A stretch of 64,000 bases of DNA from an uncultured Devosia sp. (GTDB lineage: Bacteria; Pseudomonadota; Alphaproteobacteria; Rhizobiales; Devosiaceae): NCBI RefSeq assembly GCF_946479885.1, contig NZ_CAMLHM010000013.1, positions 1 through 64,000 of the forward strand, written 5' to 3'. Below, piece after piece: positions 35,794 to 45,002 of this stretch. Below the pieces are notes generated by a model. That model did no database searches, had not been told where the DNA came from, and saw only the letters and a program-made list of their open reading frames with translations. The translations under genes and the position numbers were made by a program. Position 1 is the stretch's first letter; the number at the start of each line of letters is the position of its first letter.

Positions 35794-37905
35794 CTAGTTC
35801 AAGAACACCGTCACCGTATCCGCCCTGCCCTCCGCATCGACGACGGACAGCGTCACGTATCCAGGGCCGTCGGGTTGCCAGAGGCTCTGGCGGGCGAATT
35901 CAGGGCGGCCGAAGGGCGCGCCATTGGCAAAGAAGATGAAGGGCGGCACGCCGTTGCGCACCTTGACCATTAGGGGCGACGCGTCGCCGCTGCCCAGCCC
36001 CAAGTCGACATCGACGCCATCGCCGGGAAAGGCGATCTCGGGCGCCGCCACGCGCGCCACCATGTCCTCATCGGGATGGCGGAAGCGGCGCAATGGCGTC
36101 GGCAACTCGCTGTTGGATGCCAGAACCGCCCCCTGCGGCGCGCGCGGCAACGGCGCCTTGCGGTCGCCCAGGCGATCGAAGGCCTCGAACAGGATCGGCG
36201 CGGCGCCAACAATGCCGGAGAGGCCCGGCACCGGCGCGCCATCGGGCCGGCCGACCCAGACGCCGATGACCGTCTTGCCGTCAAAGCCGATGGCCCAGCC
36301 ATCACGATAGCCGTAGGACGTGCCGGTCTTGTAGGCGATGCGACCGGGCGAGCCGTTGAGCGGCGGCGGCACATCGGCCAGGATATCGGACACATACCAG
36401 GCCGCAACCGGATCCAGCACCGGCGCCGCGATCTCAGCCACTGGCGCCGGCCCGACGCCGTCATAGAGCCGGACGGGCGTGCCGCCATTGCCTATGGCGG
36501 CATAAACCGAAACCAAGTCGCGCAGCGTGATGCCGACACCACCCAGGCCGACAGCCAGGCTGGGGGCGGTATCGACGGGCAGCCGGGGATCGGCATGGGC
36601 CCGCCGCAGGCGTGACACCAGCCGCGCCGGACCGACCGCATCGAGCACCACGACGGCGGGGATATTGAGCGACTCGGTCAAGGCATCGTGGATGGTGACG
36701 GTGCCGCGGCTGAAACCGTCGAAATTGACCGGGACATAGGCGCCAAAGGCGGTTGGCCGGTCCTCGATCAGGCTTTCGGGATGGGCGAGGCCCAGTTCGA
36801 ACGCCAGGCCGTAGATCAGCGGCTTCAGGGTGGAGCCGGGCGAACGAACCGCGCTTGTCATATCGACGAAGCCGGCGCTTTCGGTGTCCAGCAGGCCGGC
36901 CGAACCCACCGAAGCCAGCACCTCGCCGCTCTCGATATCGGCGGCGACAATGGCGACCGAGACCCGCGGGTCAATCAACCGCGCGCGGCCCGCCGCCAGG
37001 TGCTCCAGAGCGTCCTGCAGTCGCTTGTCGATTGTCAGCCGGACGGACCGCGCCGTGGGCTGTGCCTTGACTGCCTGCTCGGCCATATGGGCGGCCAGCA
37101 TGGGAAAATCGCGCCGCGCCGTCGGCACCGGCTCGCGCTTGGCAGCGGTGGCGTCTTCGGCCAGCACCGCACCCATCGCCACCAGCCGGTCCAGCACCAT
37201 GTCCCGACTGCGCTGCGCTGCCACGGGATCGCGATCCGGACGCCGCGCTTCGGGGGATTGCGGCAGGGCAACCAGCAGAGCGGCCTCGGCAGTGGTCAGC
37301 CGGGTCGGCTCCTTGCCGAAATAGGCCAGGCTCGCCGCGCGAATGCCCTCGATATTGCCGCCATAGGGCGCCAGCGTCAGGTAGAGATGAAGGATCTCAT
37401 CCTTGCTGAGATCATGCTCCAGCCTGTCGGCATGCACCATCTGGCGCAGCTTGCCCCAGACATTGCGGGTCGGCTCGCCCTCGATCAGGCGGGCCACCTG
37501 CATGGTCAGCGTCGACCCGCCAGAGACCACATGCCCCCCGGCGCCAACGAACTGCCCCGCCGCCCGCAGCATCGAGTTCCAGGCGATGCCGTCATGCTCG
37601 GCAAAGCCCCGGTCCTCATAGGCGATCAGCATTTTGATGAAGCGCGGATCGATCGACGCCTGGTCCACCGGCAGCCGCCAGCGTCCATCGGCCGTGGTGA
37701 AGGGCCGGAGCAGCAGGCCGTCGCGGTCGGTCACCGCAATGGAAACCGGCAAGGTCGCCGCGTCCGGCGTCGGCGGCAGGGTGGCCGAGATGGTCGTAAT
37801 CGCCGAGCTGAGCTGGATGGCGCCGGCGCAGACGAGAACGAAGAGCGAGAAGCCAGTGATGGCCAGCCAGCGGGTCCACAGACGGGACTGATCGGTGCCC
37901 ATCAT
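35794..37905 (-). CDS. pbpC: Penicillin-binding protein 1C (bifunctional peptidoglycan synthase)
   Basis: 703 residues from ATG 37905. One N-terminal membrane anchor (about 13-38) is followed by a GT51 transglycosylase domain (about 60-225: AYEDRGFAEHDGIAWNSMLRA, GGSTLTMQVARLI). Then comes a transpeptidase domain with the active-site Ser in SPGSTLKP (about 357) and KTGTSYGYRDGW (about 528), and the C-terminal PBP1C-specific domain (about 610-703). It builds and cross-links peptidoglycan at the inner membrane. It lies directly downstream of the alpha-2-macroglobulin gene in the same direction, the well-known pbpC/yfhM pairing thought to protect the envelope when the outer barrier is breached. 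A 205-base gap with repeats separates the two. Confidence 0.95.
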   Translation of the reverse strand: MMGTDQSRLWTRWLAITGFSLFVLVCAGAIQLSSAITTISATLPPTPDAATLPVSIAVTDRDGLLLRPFTTADGRWRLPVDQASIDPRFIKMLIAYEDRGFAEHDGIAWNSMLRAAGQFVGAGGHVVSGGSTLTMQVARLIEGEPTRNVWGKLRQMVHADRLEHDLSKDEILHLYLTLAPYGGNIEGIRAASLAYFGKEPTRLTTAEAALLVALPQSPEARRPDRDPVAAQRSRDMVLDRLVAMGAVLAEDATAAKREPVPTARRDFPMLAAHMAEQAVKAQPTARSVRLTIDKRLQDALEHLAAGRARLIDPRVSVAIVAADIESGEVLASVGSAGLLDTESAGFVDMTSAVRSPGSTLKPLIYGLAFELGLAHPESLIEDRPTAFGAYVPVNFDGFSRGTVTIHDALTESLNIPAVVVLDAVGPARLVSRLRRAHADPRLPVDTAPSLAVGLGGVGITLRDLVSVYAAIGNGGTPVRLYDGVGPAPVAEIAAPVLDPVAAWYVSDILADVPPPLNGSPGRIAYKTGTSYGYRDGWAIGFDGKTVIGVWVGRPDGAPVPGLSGIVGAAPILFEAFDRLGDRKAPLPRAPQGAVLASNSELPTPLRRFRHPDEDMVARVAAPEIAFPGDGVDVDLGLGSGDASPLMVKVRNGVPPFIFFANGAPFGRPEFARQSLWQPDGPGYVTLSVVDAEGRADTVTVFLN

Positions 37906-37920
37906 GACCAACCCGATTCC

Positions 37921-38013
37921 GCGGTCGTTACCCTCGGGCCTGACCCGGGGGCTCTACACTTGATGACGGCTCCGCCAGTACAGGGCCCTCGGGTCAAGCC
38001 CGAGGGTGACGCG
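37921..38013. repeat. Dispersed inverted repeat, copy 4
   Basis: Begins near GTTACCCTCGGGCCTGACCC and ends GGGTCAAGCCCGAGGGTGAC; same family as copies 1-3, with GGTGAC replacing GGAACG at the right end. It lies between the alpha-2-macroglobulin gene and pbpC. Confidence 0.7.
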
Positions 38014-38027
38014 CGGTGGGTGTGGAA

Positions 38028-38095
38028 GGCACCCTCACCCGTCGGCTTCGCCGCCGACCTCTCCCCCAAAGGGAGAGGCGAAGCGGTTCCGCCCC
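38028..38095. repeat. Second-family dispersed repeat next to the alpha-2-macroglobulin gene
   Basis: Contains ACCCTCACCCGTCGGCTTCG, GCCGACCTCTCCCCCAAAGG and GAGAGGCGAAGC, a pattern like that near 14100-14345 (CTCTCCCGTTTACGGGAGAG). It immediately adjoins copy 4 of the first repeat family, so two unrelated repeat families have accumulated in one short gap. Confidence 0.5.
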
Positions 38096-38110
38096 ATGTC
38101 ATCACGCCCC

Positions 38111-41100
38111 TCATGGCCCGGTCGGCGTCACCTCGATGGCGCCGGCGGCGGTGTTCGCCCGGAATTCTGGGCGATACATGTCTTCAACCGTGGCGCCGGG
38201 CAGCACGAACGCGCCCGGCGACACCGCACGCACCAGATAGGCCGTGGTGAACGTCCCGGTGCTGTCATAGTAGCGGAAGGCCGCAACATACTGGTCGGTG
38301 CGGGATTCCACATGGGTGGCGCTGTCGAGCGTCAGCCAGCTGAAATCAGCCACGCCGCTCCCCGCCGAGAGGTCGGGGTTCTCGATTTCGAAGCCGGCAG
38401 GCAGTGGATCGGCCACTACGTACTGGCCCGAGCCCAGCGTCTGCGGACGCACCTTCAGCACCACGACCAGTCGCTCGTTCTGTGCGATGGGCGCAGCCTG
38501 CGGATCGATCGGCGTGCCATCGGGCAGGAAGTATTCGCGGCTGATGGTGAAGCCGTTGCTGCTGGCTGCCGGGGGCGTAACCGGGAATCCGGTGACCGTC
38601 ACCTTGGCCTCGGTGTCGGCGCTGCCGGTATTGGCAACCTCCACCGCTTCAAAGCCCGCCTGGTCGTAGCGGCGATACACCTGGCCGGCCAGGGCCTCGC
38701 CATCCAGCGTCACCGTGCCGTCGGTTGCCGATGCGCCGAGAGCCGCGGCCGCCAGCAGGGTCCAGCTGTCTTCCTGGGTCGAGGTATAGGTTGCCCGGTC
38801 GCGCAGCTTGGCCAACTGGTTGGCCAGGTCCGTCAGATCCACGCCCTCGGGCTTGAACTCGGCGGCCAGCGCCAACACGCCGGCAAGGTCACGCATGCGG
38901 GTGCCATAGTCACCACGATAGCGGCGGATATTGTCCGGCTCGCCCAGCTTGGCCACTGCGGCCGCAAAGGCGGAGTTGGCCCGGGTGGGATCGCCATAGA
39001 GCGACAGGGCGGCACCCAGCTGTGCCTGGGCCAGCGCCGAGCCGAAGGCGTTGAGGCGCGCCTCGTGATAGTAGCGAAGGTCGCCCATCGATACCCGCCC
39101 GGCACGCGCCAGATCGTAGAGCGCGTAGGCGATATCCTCGCCGCCATTTTCGAAATCGGCAGCATAGGACAGCTGGTTGGCGAGATTGTCGAAGGCCATG
39201 GTCATCGACTGCTCGGGCACGTCATAGCCAGCGGCCTTGGCGCGCAGCAGGAAGTCGGTGACGAAACCGTCGAGCCACAGATCGCCACCATCGAATGGCC
39301 CCCAGAGGCCGAAGCCGCCGGCTGAACTCTGCTTGGACAGCAGGTTGGCAATGGTGTCGATGACGGTCTGGTTGAGCTTGTCGTCCTCAGCAATGCCGAC
39401 CAGTTTGGCCACGTCGTTCAGATAGAGCAGCGGCAGGGCGCGGCTCGACAGCTGCTCGGCGCAACCATAGGGGTAGCGATCGAGCGCCAGCAGCAGGCCG
39501 GGCACATCGAGGCGGGCAATCGGGCCGATGGCCAGGGTCATCGCCCCGGTATTGGCCATGTAGGTGTCGAAGTGGTCCGGCCCGACGGTGACGGTCTCGC
39601 CCGCTTTGATGGGCACGAGACGGGTCGTTGTGATCGGCGCACTGGTCGGCCGCACACCGAGCAGCAGTTCCTTGGTCTGCGTGCTGCCATCGGGTGCCGT
39701 GATGGTCAGCACCACCGGCCAATCGCCGATCTGCATACCGTTGAGGTTGAGTTCGAGCGCCGTCCGGTTGCCCTTTTCGAGCTCGACATCGTTGTTGGCA
39801 GCCGGGGTTGCAATGCCCTCGCCGGTTGTGAGCGAAACACCGTAGGTGCCTGACTCGCCATCGATATTGTTGATCTCGACCAGGAGGCGGGATTCATCGC
39901 CCACGCGCAGGAAGCGTGGCGGGCTGAGAGTGACGACCACCGGATCGCGAACGATCACGTCGGCCGAGGCATGCCCGACCGCCGTTTCCGTCCAGGCCAT
40001 GGCCATGACCCGCACCGTGCCCGAGAAGTCGGGCATGTCGAAAGTGATGGTGGCCTTGCCCTCGGCATCGACCTCGACAATGCCCGAATGAAGGGCAACC
40101 AGGACCGAGGTGGCCGGCGGCGTGCCGGAGCGCGAGGATTCACCGTCGCCGCCCGAGCGCATGGCACCGGCCAGGCCCTGGGTCGGATCGATCAGCGAAC
40201 CGTAGAGATCGCGCACTTCCATGCCGAGCTGGCGCTGGCCGAAATACCAGCCGTCCGGGTCCGGCACCTTGAAGTTGGTGAGGTTGAGAATGCCCAGATC
40301 CACCGCGGCGACCGCCACATAGGTCTTCTGGCCGGCGGCGAGGTTACCCAGCTCCACCGTTGTGGTGAAGCTCTGGCGCGGCAGGGTGACTTCGGGCGTC
40401 CCGAGTGTCACATCGAGCTTGCGGTCACCCGGCTCGACATCGGCAAAGGCCAGACCCAGCGCACGCGATGGCATGCGCTTTTCAGTAACATCGGACGGAC
40501 GATAGAGGATCGCCGTCACATAGGCGCCCGGGCCCCATTCCTCGGTCACCTCGAGCGGCACGGTGGTGCCGCCTTCGGGGACCTCGACCGCCTGCATGGC
40601 GATGATGCGATTATCGACCACCATTACCAGCGCGGTGCCGGCGAACTGCGGATCGAGCTTGAGCTGGGCCGTGTCGCCGACCTTGTAGGCCGCCTTGTCG
40701 AGCGCGACCTGCAGCGTGTCGGGCGTGTCCGAGCCGGCATCGGCATAATAGTAGCCCGCATAGAACTCGTAGCTGGACGAGGTCGGGTTATCGCCCGTGC
40801 TTTCGACCTCGACCCGGTAGAGGCCCCAGTCGACATTGGCACCGATGGTCACCGGCCCGCCTTCGGGCGTGTCCACGGTGCCGGTAGCGACTTCACGCGA
40901 GGTGGTGATCGCTTCCCACTGCCAGGTGCTGCCGTTGCGGTACCACTGGTAGTTGGTATCGATGCGCGAAATGGTCCAGTTGAGGCCGGTCTTGGCGATG
41001 GCCTCGCCCTGCGGCGATACCGCCAGGATGTCGAAGCTGGCCTGACTGCCCTCGGCGAGACCCGAGGCGTCATCGAAGGTCGGCTTGATGCCGATGCGGT

Positions 41101-43603
41101 CGACGGTGGCCAGCACCGGGCGGCTGATGCTGCGCTCGATGGTACGGCCATTGCTGTCGACAAGGCGCAGCAGCACCTGTGCTTCAAGCGGACGGGTGGT
41201 CGCCTGCGGTTCCGGCAGCACGACTTCGGCAACGGCATTGCCGGCCTCATCGGTAGTGCCGACCACGCCAAGCGGTTCGCGGGTGGTTTCGACGGTGTCG
41301 TCGACGCGGCCGAACGTGTAGCCGGGGAAGGCGTCGAGCGTCGTCCGCGGGCTGATAATCGCGTCAGCCTCGACGGCCAGGTTGGGTGCGGTTGCGCCAT
41401 AGAGATACTTGGCGGCAACATCCACCGCAGTGACCTCGCCGATGGCCATCGGCCCGTCGGCGGCACTGACCTCGAAGGCCAGCCGCTCGGGCTCGAAATC
41501 TTCCACGAGGAAAGTGCTGCTCGACAGCGCCTCGGCCTCGGGATCGGCATAAAGCCGGGCGGTCCACGAGCCGCGCATGGCTTCGGCAACCATGGGCAGA
41601 GCCACGAAATAGCCGCCGGCGCCCTGATCGTTGAGCACCTGCTTGCTGGCCACGACGCCGTCGGGGCGCTCGACTTCGAGCGTCAGCGGCAGGCCGGTCA
41701 CGGCCGCAGCGCGCTCGTCGCGCAGCAAAGCCGTGAGATAGACCGTTTCCCCGGGGCGATAGACGCCGCGTTCGGTAGTGGCAAAGACATCGAGCGGACC
41801 GGGAGACGGACGCCCCTCGACGCCGCGATCGGTCAGATCGAAAGCCGGGCGCGACAGATCGAGGAAGGCATAGTCGCCATCCGTGGTCTCGGCGACCAGC
41901 AGTTGGGGCGCCCTGCCCCCCTCGCCCCGTGCCAGGCCCGGCGCAAAGATGGCACGGCCATCGGCATCGGTCGTGGCTTCGCCGAGGATCTCGTTGTTGA
42001 CGGCGACAAGGCGGACCGTGGCGCCCGCAATCGCCTTGGCATCATCGAGCCCGCGCACGAAGGCATGGACGCCATCGTCGCCAGAAATGGTGGTGAGGCC
42101 AATGTCGGTGACGATGAACCACTGCGTGGCAACGCTATCCCAATATTCGGAATATTCGTCCTTGATCTTGGCGGTGATGACATAGGCGCCGGCCTCCATC
42201 TTGCCGATGGTCTCGGCAACAGGGATGGCGGTGGTGGTCAGCTCATTGGCTTCGCCGCGCGCGAGATCGACCTCGCCCTGCCAGACCTGTTCGCCGACGC
42301 GATCGGCAATGCCCTCGGCGTCGTATTCGGTGAGGCTGCCCTGGAAGATGCCGTCACGCACCGCGGTCGCGATGGAGCGATCGCCGATGCGATAGATCAT
42401 GACCTGTGCGACATCGGCATTGACCGAGGTGATGGGCAGTCCGCCGCCGAGGCCGGCCGGCATGACATAGGCATCGTTGGCAAAGCCGACGAAGGGCGAG
42501 CGATCGGGCACATAGATGTCGAGCACGACATCCTTAAGCAGTTCCTCACCATCCACGGACGGCAGGCCGGCCCGCAGGCGGATGGCATAGCGGCTGCCAT
42601 GTAGCAGGCCATCGACGCAGATCTGCTGGTCTTCGGCCTCGACCGAGGCCTGCGGCATGTCGGCGACCACCACATAGGCCGAAAGATCAGTGGTCGAATA
42701 GGGCAAGGGCTCGGAGAATACGGCGCAGATGCGCGGCGAAGCCGCGTCGGCATCGACAACGTGGTCGGTCACACGAAAACCGTGCTGAGCGACGACCTCG
42801 TCGAGATGGGCATCAACAGCATCGTTGGCGGCCAACTTCAGGCTCAGCCGATAGCTGGCGATCACCTCGCGCCACATCTCGCGATATTCCATGGCATTGG
42901 CCAGGGCCGCCAGCGCATCGGCCCGATCCTGCACCTCGGTGGAGCGGAGAAAGGCATTCATGGCCGCAGAGGTGGCGAGGAACGCCAGGCTGCTGCCGCC
43001 GTCTCCGTCGGCCTGCCCCGCAACCGCTTCGGCCTGCGTCAGCGCAGCCTGCGCCAATGCCTGCCAGACCGCGCGGTCATTGGCGTTGATGGCGAGGGCC
43101 TGGCGATAGGCGACGATGGCTGCCGACTGATTTTCTGCGGCTGCGGCCTCTTCGGCGGAAGCCACCAGGCTCGCATAGGTCACTTTGGGCGGCGGCGCAT
43201 CGCTTTCCGGCAGGCCAGCGGCAAAGCTGCGCGCGGTGTCGATGATGCCTTGGGCGGGAAACGGCAATTCGGCCTGGCGGACGGCGTCCGTCACCGCCGG
43301 CGACGGCGCGCGGCTGACCCGGCCCGAAGTGGCGCCGGAAAACTCGGTCGGCTCGCCCGCCGCGCCCTTGAGGAAGCACCAGTTGGACTGCGAATTGAAG
43401 GTGAAGGCGCGGCAGATATTGTCATCGGCACAGGCGGCGCTGCAGGCGTCGAGATCGGTATCGCGGATGATGGAATAATCGAAGCCGGGAAGGTCGGTAT
43501 TGTCGAGCAGCGTGATCTTGTGATCCGTCGCCATTGCGGGTGCAGCCAGCGCGAGAACCAGCGCCAGACCCAGCGCGCGCATTTTAGAAGCGACCTGCAG
43601 CAT
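38111..43603 (-). CDS. Alpha-2-macroglobulin family protein with N-terminal PAN/apple-like domain
   Basis: 1,830 residues from ATG 43603, with GGGAGGG upstream. A signal peptide ends near residue 25 (APAMATD). Next comes an apple-like Cys-rich domain (about 27-100: DTDLDACSAACADDNICRAFTFNSQSNWCFLKG). A short helical region (about 135-200) and the macroglobulin domains follow. The bait-region/thioester domain holds the intact thioester motif PYGCAEQ (about 1380). The C terminus is beta-rich. Bacterial alpha-2-macroglobulins sit in the periplasm and trap proteases covalently through the thioester. It is a close neighbour of pbpC, as in E. coli yfhM/pbpC. The apple domain is an addition not found in E. 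coli YfhM but common in alphaproteobacterial forms as I recall. No lipobox is visible, so it is probably soluble in the periplasm. Confidence 0.93.
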   Translation of the reverse strand: MLQVASKMRALGLALVLALAAPAMATDHKITLLDNTDLPGFDYSIIRDTDLDACSAACADDNICRAFTFNSQSNWCFLKGAAGEPTEFSGATSGRVSRAPSPAVTDAVRQAELPFPAQGIIDTARSFAAGLPESDAPPPKVTYASLVASAEEAAAAENQSAAIVAYRQALAINANDRAVWQALAQAALTQAEAVAGQADGDGGSSLAFLATSAAMNAFLRSTEVQDRADALAALANAMEYREMWREVIASYRLSLKLAANDAVDAHLDEVVAQHGFRVTDHVVDADAASPRICAVFSEPLPYSTTDLSAYVVVADMPQASVEAEDQQICVDGLLHGSRYAIRLRAGLPSVDGEELLKDVVLDIYVPDRSPFVGFANDAYVMPAGLGGGLPITSVNADVAQVMIYRIGDRSIATAVRDGIFQGSLTEYDAEGIADRVGEQVWQGEVDLARGEANELTTTAIPVAETIGKMEAGAYVITAKIKDEYSEYWDSVATQWFIVTDIGLTTISGDDGVHAFVRGLDDAKAIAGATVRLVAVNNEILGEATTDADGRAIFAPGLARGEGGRAPQLLVAETTDGDYAFLDLSRPAFDLTDRGVEGRPSPGPLDVFATTERGVYRPGETVYLTALLRDERAAAVTGLPLTLEVERPDGVVASKQVLNDQGAGGYFVALPMVAEAMRGSWTARLYADPEAEALSSSTFLVEDFEPERLAFEVSAADGPMAIGEVTAVDVAAKYLYGATAPNLAVEADAIISPRTTLDAFPGYTFGRVDDTVETTREPLGVVGTTDEAGNAVAEVVLPEPQATTRPLEAQVLLRLVDSNGRTIERSISRPVLATVDRIGIKPTFDDASGLAEGSQASFDILAVSPQGEAIAKTGLNWTISRIDTNYQWYRNGSTWQWEAITTSREVATGTVDTPEGGPVTIGANVDWGLYRVEVESTGDNPTSSSYEFYAGYYYADAGSDTPDTLQVALDKAAYKVGDTAQLKLDPQFAGTALVMVVDNRIIAMQAVEVPEGGTTVPLEVTEEWGPGAYVTAILYRPSDVTEKRMPSRALGLAFADVEPGDRKLDVTLGTPEVTLPRQSFTTTVELGNLAAGQKTYVAVAAVDLGILNLTNFKVPDPDGWYFGQRQLGMEVRDLYGSLIDPTQGLAGAMRSGGDGESSRSGTPPATSVLVALHSGIVEVDAEGKATITFDMPDFSGTVRVMAMAWTETAVGHASADVIVRDPVVVTLSPPRFLRVGDESRLLVEINNIDGESGTYGVSLTTGEGIATPAANNDVELEKGNRTALELNLNGMQIGDWPVVLTITAPDGSTQTKELLLGVRPTSAPITTTRLVPIKAGETVTVGPDHFDTYMANTGAMTLAIGPIARLDVPGLLLALDRYPYGCAEQLSSRALPLLYLNDVAKLVGIAEDDKLNQTVIDTIANLLSKQSSAGGFGLWGPFDGGDLWLDGFVTDFLLRAKAAGYDVPEQSMTMAFDNLANQLSYAADFENGGEDIAYALYDLARAGRVSMGDLRYYHEARLNAFGSALAQAQLGAALSLYGDPTRANSAFAAAVAKLGEPDNIRRYRGDYGTRMRDLAGVLALAAEFKPEGVDLTDLANQLAKLRDRATYTSTQEDSWTLLAAAALGASATDGTVTLDGEALAGQVYRRYDQAGFEAVEVANTGSADTEAKVTVTGFPVTPPAASSNGFTISREYFLPDGTPIDPQAAPIAQNERLVVVLKVRPQTLGSGQYVVADPLPAGFEIENPDLSAGSGVADFSWLTLDSATHVESRTDQYVAAFRYYDSTGTFTTAYLVRAVSPGAFVLPGATVEDMYRPEFRANTAAGAIEVTPTGP

Positions 43604-43713
43604 CGTTGCCCTCCCAAGCTCGACGCCACCATATGGACGAGAAGCTGCGGCGGAAACAAGGCCCTAAGAATATCGCTTTATCACAATTTGATGGTTGCGA
43701 TCCGGCCAAGAAA

Positions 43714-43740
43714 AAAGGCCCGCATCTACTGCGAGCCTTT
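43714..43740. terminator. Probable bidirectional terminator downstream of dksA
   Basis: AAAGGCCCGCA and TGCGAGCCTTT are complementary over 11 positions with one mismatch, flanked by an A-run on the left (plus strand) and TTTGAAAAA on the right. It follows the leftward dksA gene by about 20 bases, in the gap before the alpha-2-macroglobulin start codon. Confidence 0.65.
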
Positions 43741-43761
43741 GAAAAACCAAGGAACGAGACT

Positions 43762-44181
43762 TTATTCGTCCCGATATACCTTTTCGCGGCGCTCATGCAT
43801 TTCCTGGGCTTCCAGGCTCAGCGTAGCGATGGGGCGGGCATCGAGCCGGGCAATGCCGATCGGATCACCAGTCTCTTCGCAATAGCCATAGGTACCATCG
43901 TCGATGCGCTTGAGCGCCGCGTCGATCTTGGAGATGAGCTTGCGCTGACGATCACGGGTGCGCAGTTCCAGCGAGCGATCGCTTTCCGAGCTGGCACGAT
44001 CGGCCATATCGGGATGGTTCTGGCTCTCTTCCTGCAGGTTCTCGAGGGTTTCGCGGCTCTCGCGGAGGATGTCATCCTTCCAGGCGTTGAGCTTGGCCCG
44101 GAAATACTCGCGCTGCCGGGGATTCATGAACGGCTCGTCGTCACTGGGCCGGTATTCAACCACTTCTGCAATCGAAGACAT
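43762..44181 (-). CDS. dksA: RNA polymerase-binding transcription factor DksA
   Basis: 139 residues from ATG 44181 (MSSIAEVVEYRPSDDEPFMNPRQREYFRAKL); ATG 44199 would add six residues. A coiled coil (about 25-105) with DMADRASSESDRSLELRTRDRQRKLISKI reaches into the polymerase secondary channel; the tip DMADRAS carries the key Asp and Ala. The C-terminal zinc-finger position reads GYCEETGDPIGIARLDARPIATLSLEAQE, so only one of the usual four zinc-ligand Cys remains. That is the typical alphaproteobacterial DksA form and still functions. It adjusts transcription with ppGpp. It lies alone, leftward, between the alpha-2-macroglobulin gene and fliX. Confidence 0.93.
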   Translation of the reverse strand: MSSIAEVVEYRPSDDEPFMNPRQREYFRAKLNAWKDDILRESRETLENLQEESQNHPDMADRASSESDRSLELRTRDRQRKLISKIDAALKRIDDGTYGYCEETGDPIGIARLDARPIATLSLEAQEMHERREKVYRDE

Positions 44182-44333
44182 CAGCAGACTCAACTCCAAT
44201 GCACCCCTAAGGCGGCCTATATATGCGCCTGGAACCCACCGGGCAAGCGCACAGAGCGCGGGTGCTTAACACGGGAAAGCGCCAACTCGTCAGGCGCATA
44301 GCGCGATATTGACAACATTTTGATGACCGGCGC

Positions 44334-44753
44334 TCAGCCGGCTGGATAGCGCCCGGCCTTGGCCAGTTCCACGCGCACCCGCAGCTCGATATCGTCGAGC
44401 AGGGCATCGAGCCCGGGAAGCGATCGCTCGCGCGCCTCCGAAAGGACGACCGTCATGCGATCGAGCCGCTCCGGATCAATGCGCCCGATCAGGAGGTCCG
44501 TCCTCATTTCGTCGAGACTATCGAGGAGCGATGCGCCGCGACGCACGGCCTTCTTGCGCCCGGTCAGCGGCCCCTCGGCGGCCTGCAGAGCCAGGATGGC
44601 GTCAATTCCGGTCATCGCTTGGGCCGGGGCGCTGCCGGCGACCCGCGCAGGCGCGTCCTCCCCGGCCGGCACGAAAGCCACGCCCGAGCCGGAGCGCCCC
44701 GCGGCACTGCCGCGGCCTACGCCTGTCGTCCGGTTGCTGGTGTCGATGCGCAA
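44334..44753 (-). CDS. fliX: Flagellar assembly regulator FliX
   Basis: A 139-residue protein beginning MRIDTSNRTTGVGRGSAAGR with a Gly/Ser/Ala-rich N-terminal half. A conserved helical C-terminal half follows: IDAILALQAAEGPLTGRKKAVRRGASLLDSLDEMRTDLLIGRI and then ERLDRMTVVLSEARERSLPGLDALLDDIELRVRVELAKAGRYP. This matches Caulobacter FliX in length and layout. There FliX couples early basal-body assembly to the sigma-54 activator FlbD. It is divergent from flgI, as in Caulobacter, and a perfect CtrA box (44808-44822) lies 55 bases upstream, fitting an early-class gene. Confidence 0.85.
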   Translation of the reverse strand: MRIDTSNRTTGVGRGSAAGRSGSGVAFVPAGEDAPARVAGSAPAQAMTGIDAILALQAAEGPLTGRKKAVRRGASLLDSLDEMRTDLLIGRIDPERLDRMTVVLSEARERSLPGLDALLDDIELRVRVELAKAGRYPAG

Positions 44754-44786
44754 GGGCTGGACTCAAATCAGTTTGGTGCCGTCCCC

Positions 44787-44799
44787 GGCAAAATCTGCC
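44787..44799. promoter_or_regulatory. 13-bp GGCAA-AAT-CTGCC dyad (FlbD/ftr-like) between fliX and flgI
   Basis: 5-3-5 inverted repeat with one mismatched pair. It is about 130 bases upstream of the flgI sigma-54 promoter and nine bases from the fliX CtrA box, so it could activate flgI and repress fliX. Confidence 0.6.
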
Positions 44800-44807
44800 G
44801 CCAGCCC

Positions 44808-44822
44808 TTAACAAGGTCTTAA
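44808..44822 (-). promoter_or_regulatory. Perfect CtrA box upstream of fliX
   Basis: TTAA-CAAGGTC-TTAA, exact match to TTAA-N7-TTAA, 55 bases upstream of the fliX start codon. Confidence 0.75.
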
Positions 44823-44928
44823 TAAGCCCGGCAAGAATTGCTCATCGACGCCGTCGCGCGAATTCCGCCGAACCAACTCGCGCCGCAGAACCGTTTAATT
44901 TCAATATCTTAGGAAAACTTCCACCGAC

Positions 44929-44945
44929 TGGCACGGTTTTCGCAA
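44929..44945 (+). promoter_or_regulatory. Sigma-54 promoter of flgI
   Basis: TGGCACGGTTTTCGCAA: GG 44930-44931 and GC 44942-44943, ten bases apart, with the consensus TGGCACG left element. The flgI ATG is 60 bases beyond the GC. This is the best sigma-54 match in the window. Confidence 0.8.
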
Positions 44946-45002
44946 TGTGATCGGCGAATGCTGCGTCATGGGGATGGTGCAGCCGGACTACGGGGATGCC
45001 GG

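Noticed and set aside
39971..42604. Very long open frame on the plus strand opposite the alpha-2-macroglobulin gene
   Set aside because: High G+C makes long antisense frames common. Its translation is rich in His, Arg and Gly without any recognisable domain, while the minus strand encodes a clear alpha-2-macroglobulin.
43762..44181. DksA regarded as defective because only one zinc-ligand Cys remains
   Set aside because: Alphaproteobacterial DksA proteins commonly have this degenerate finger and are functional, so it is not a sign of decay.
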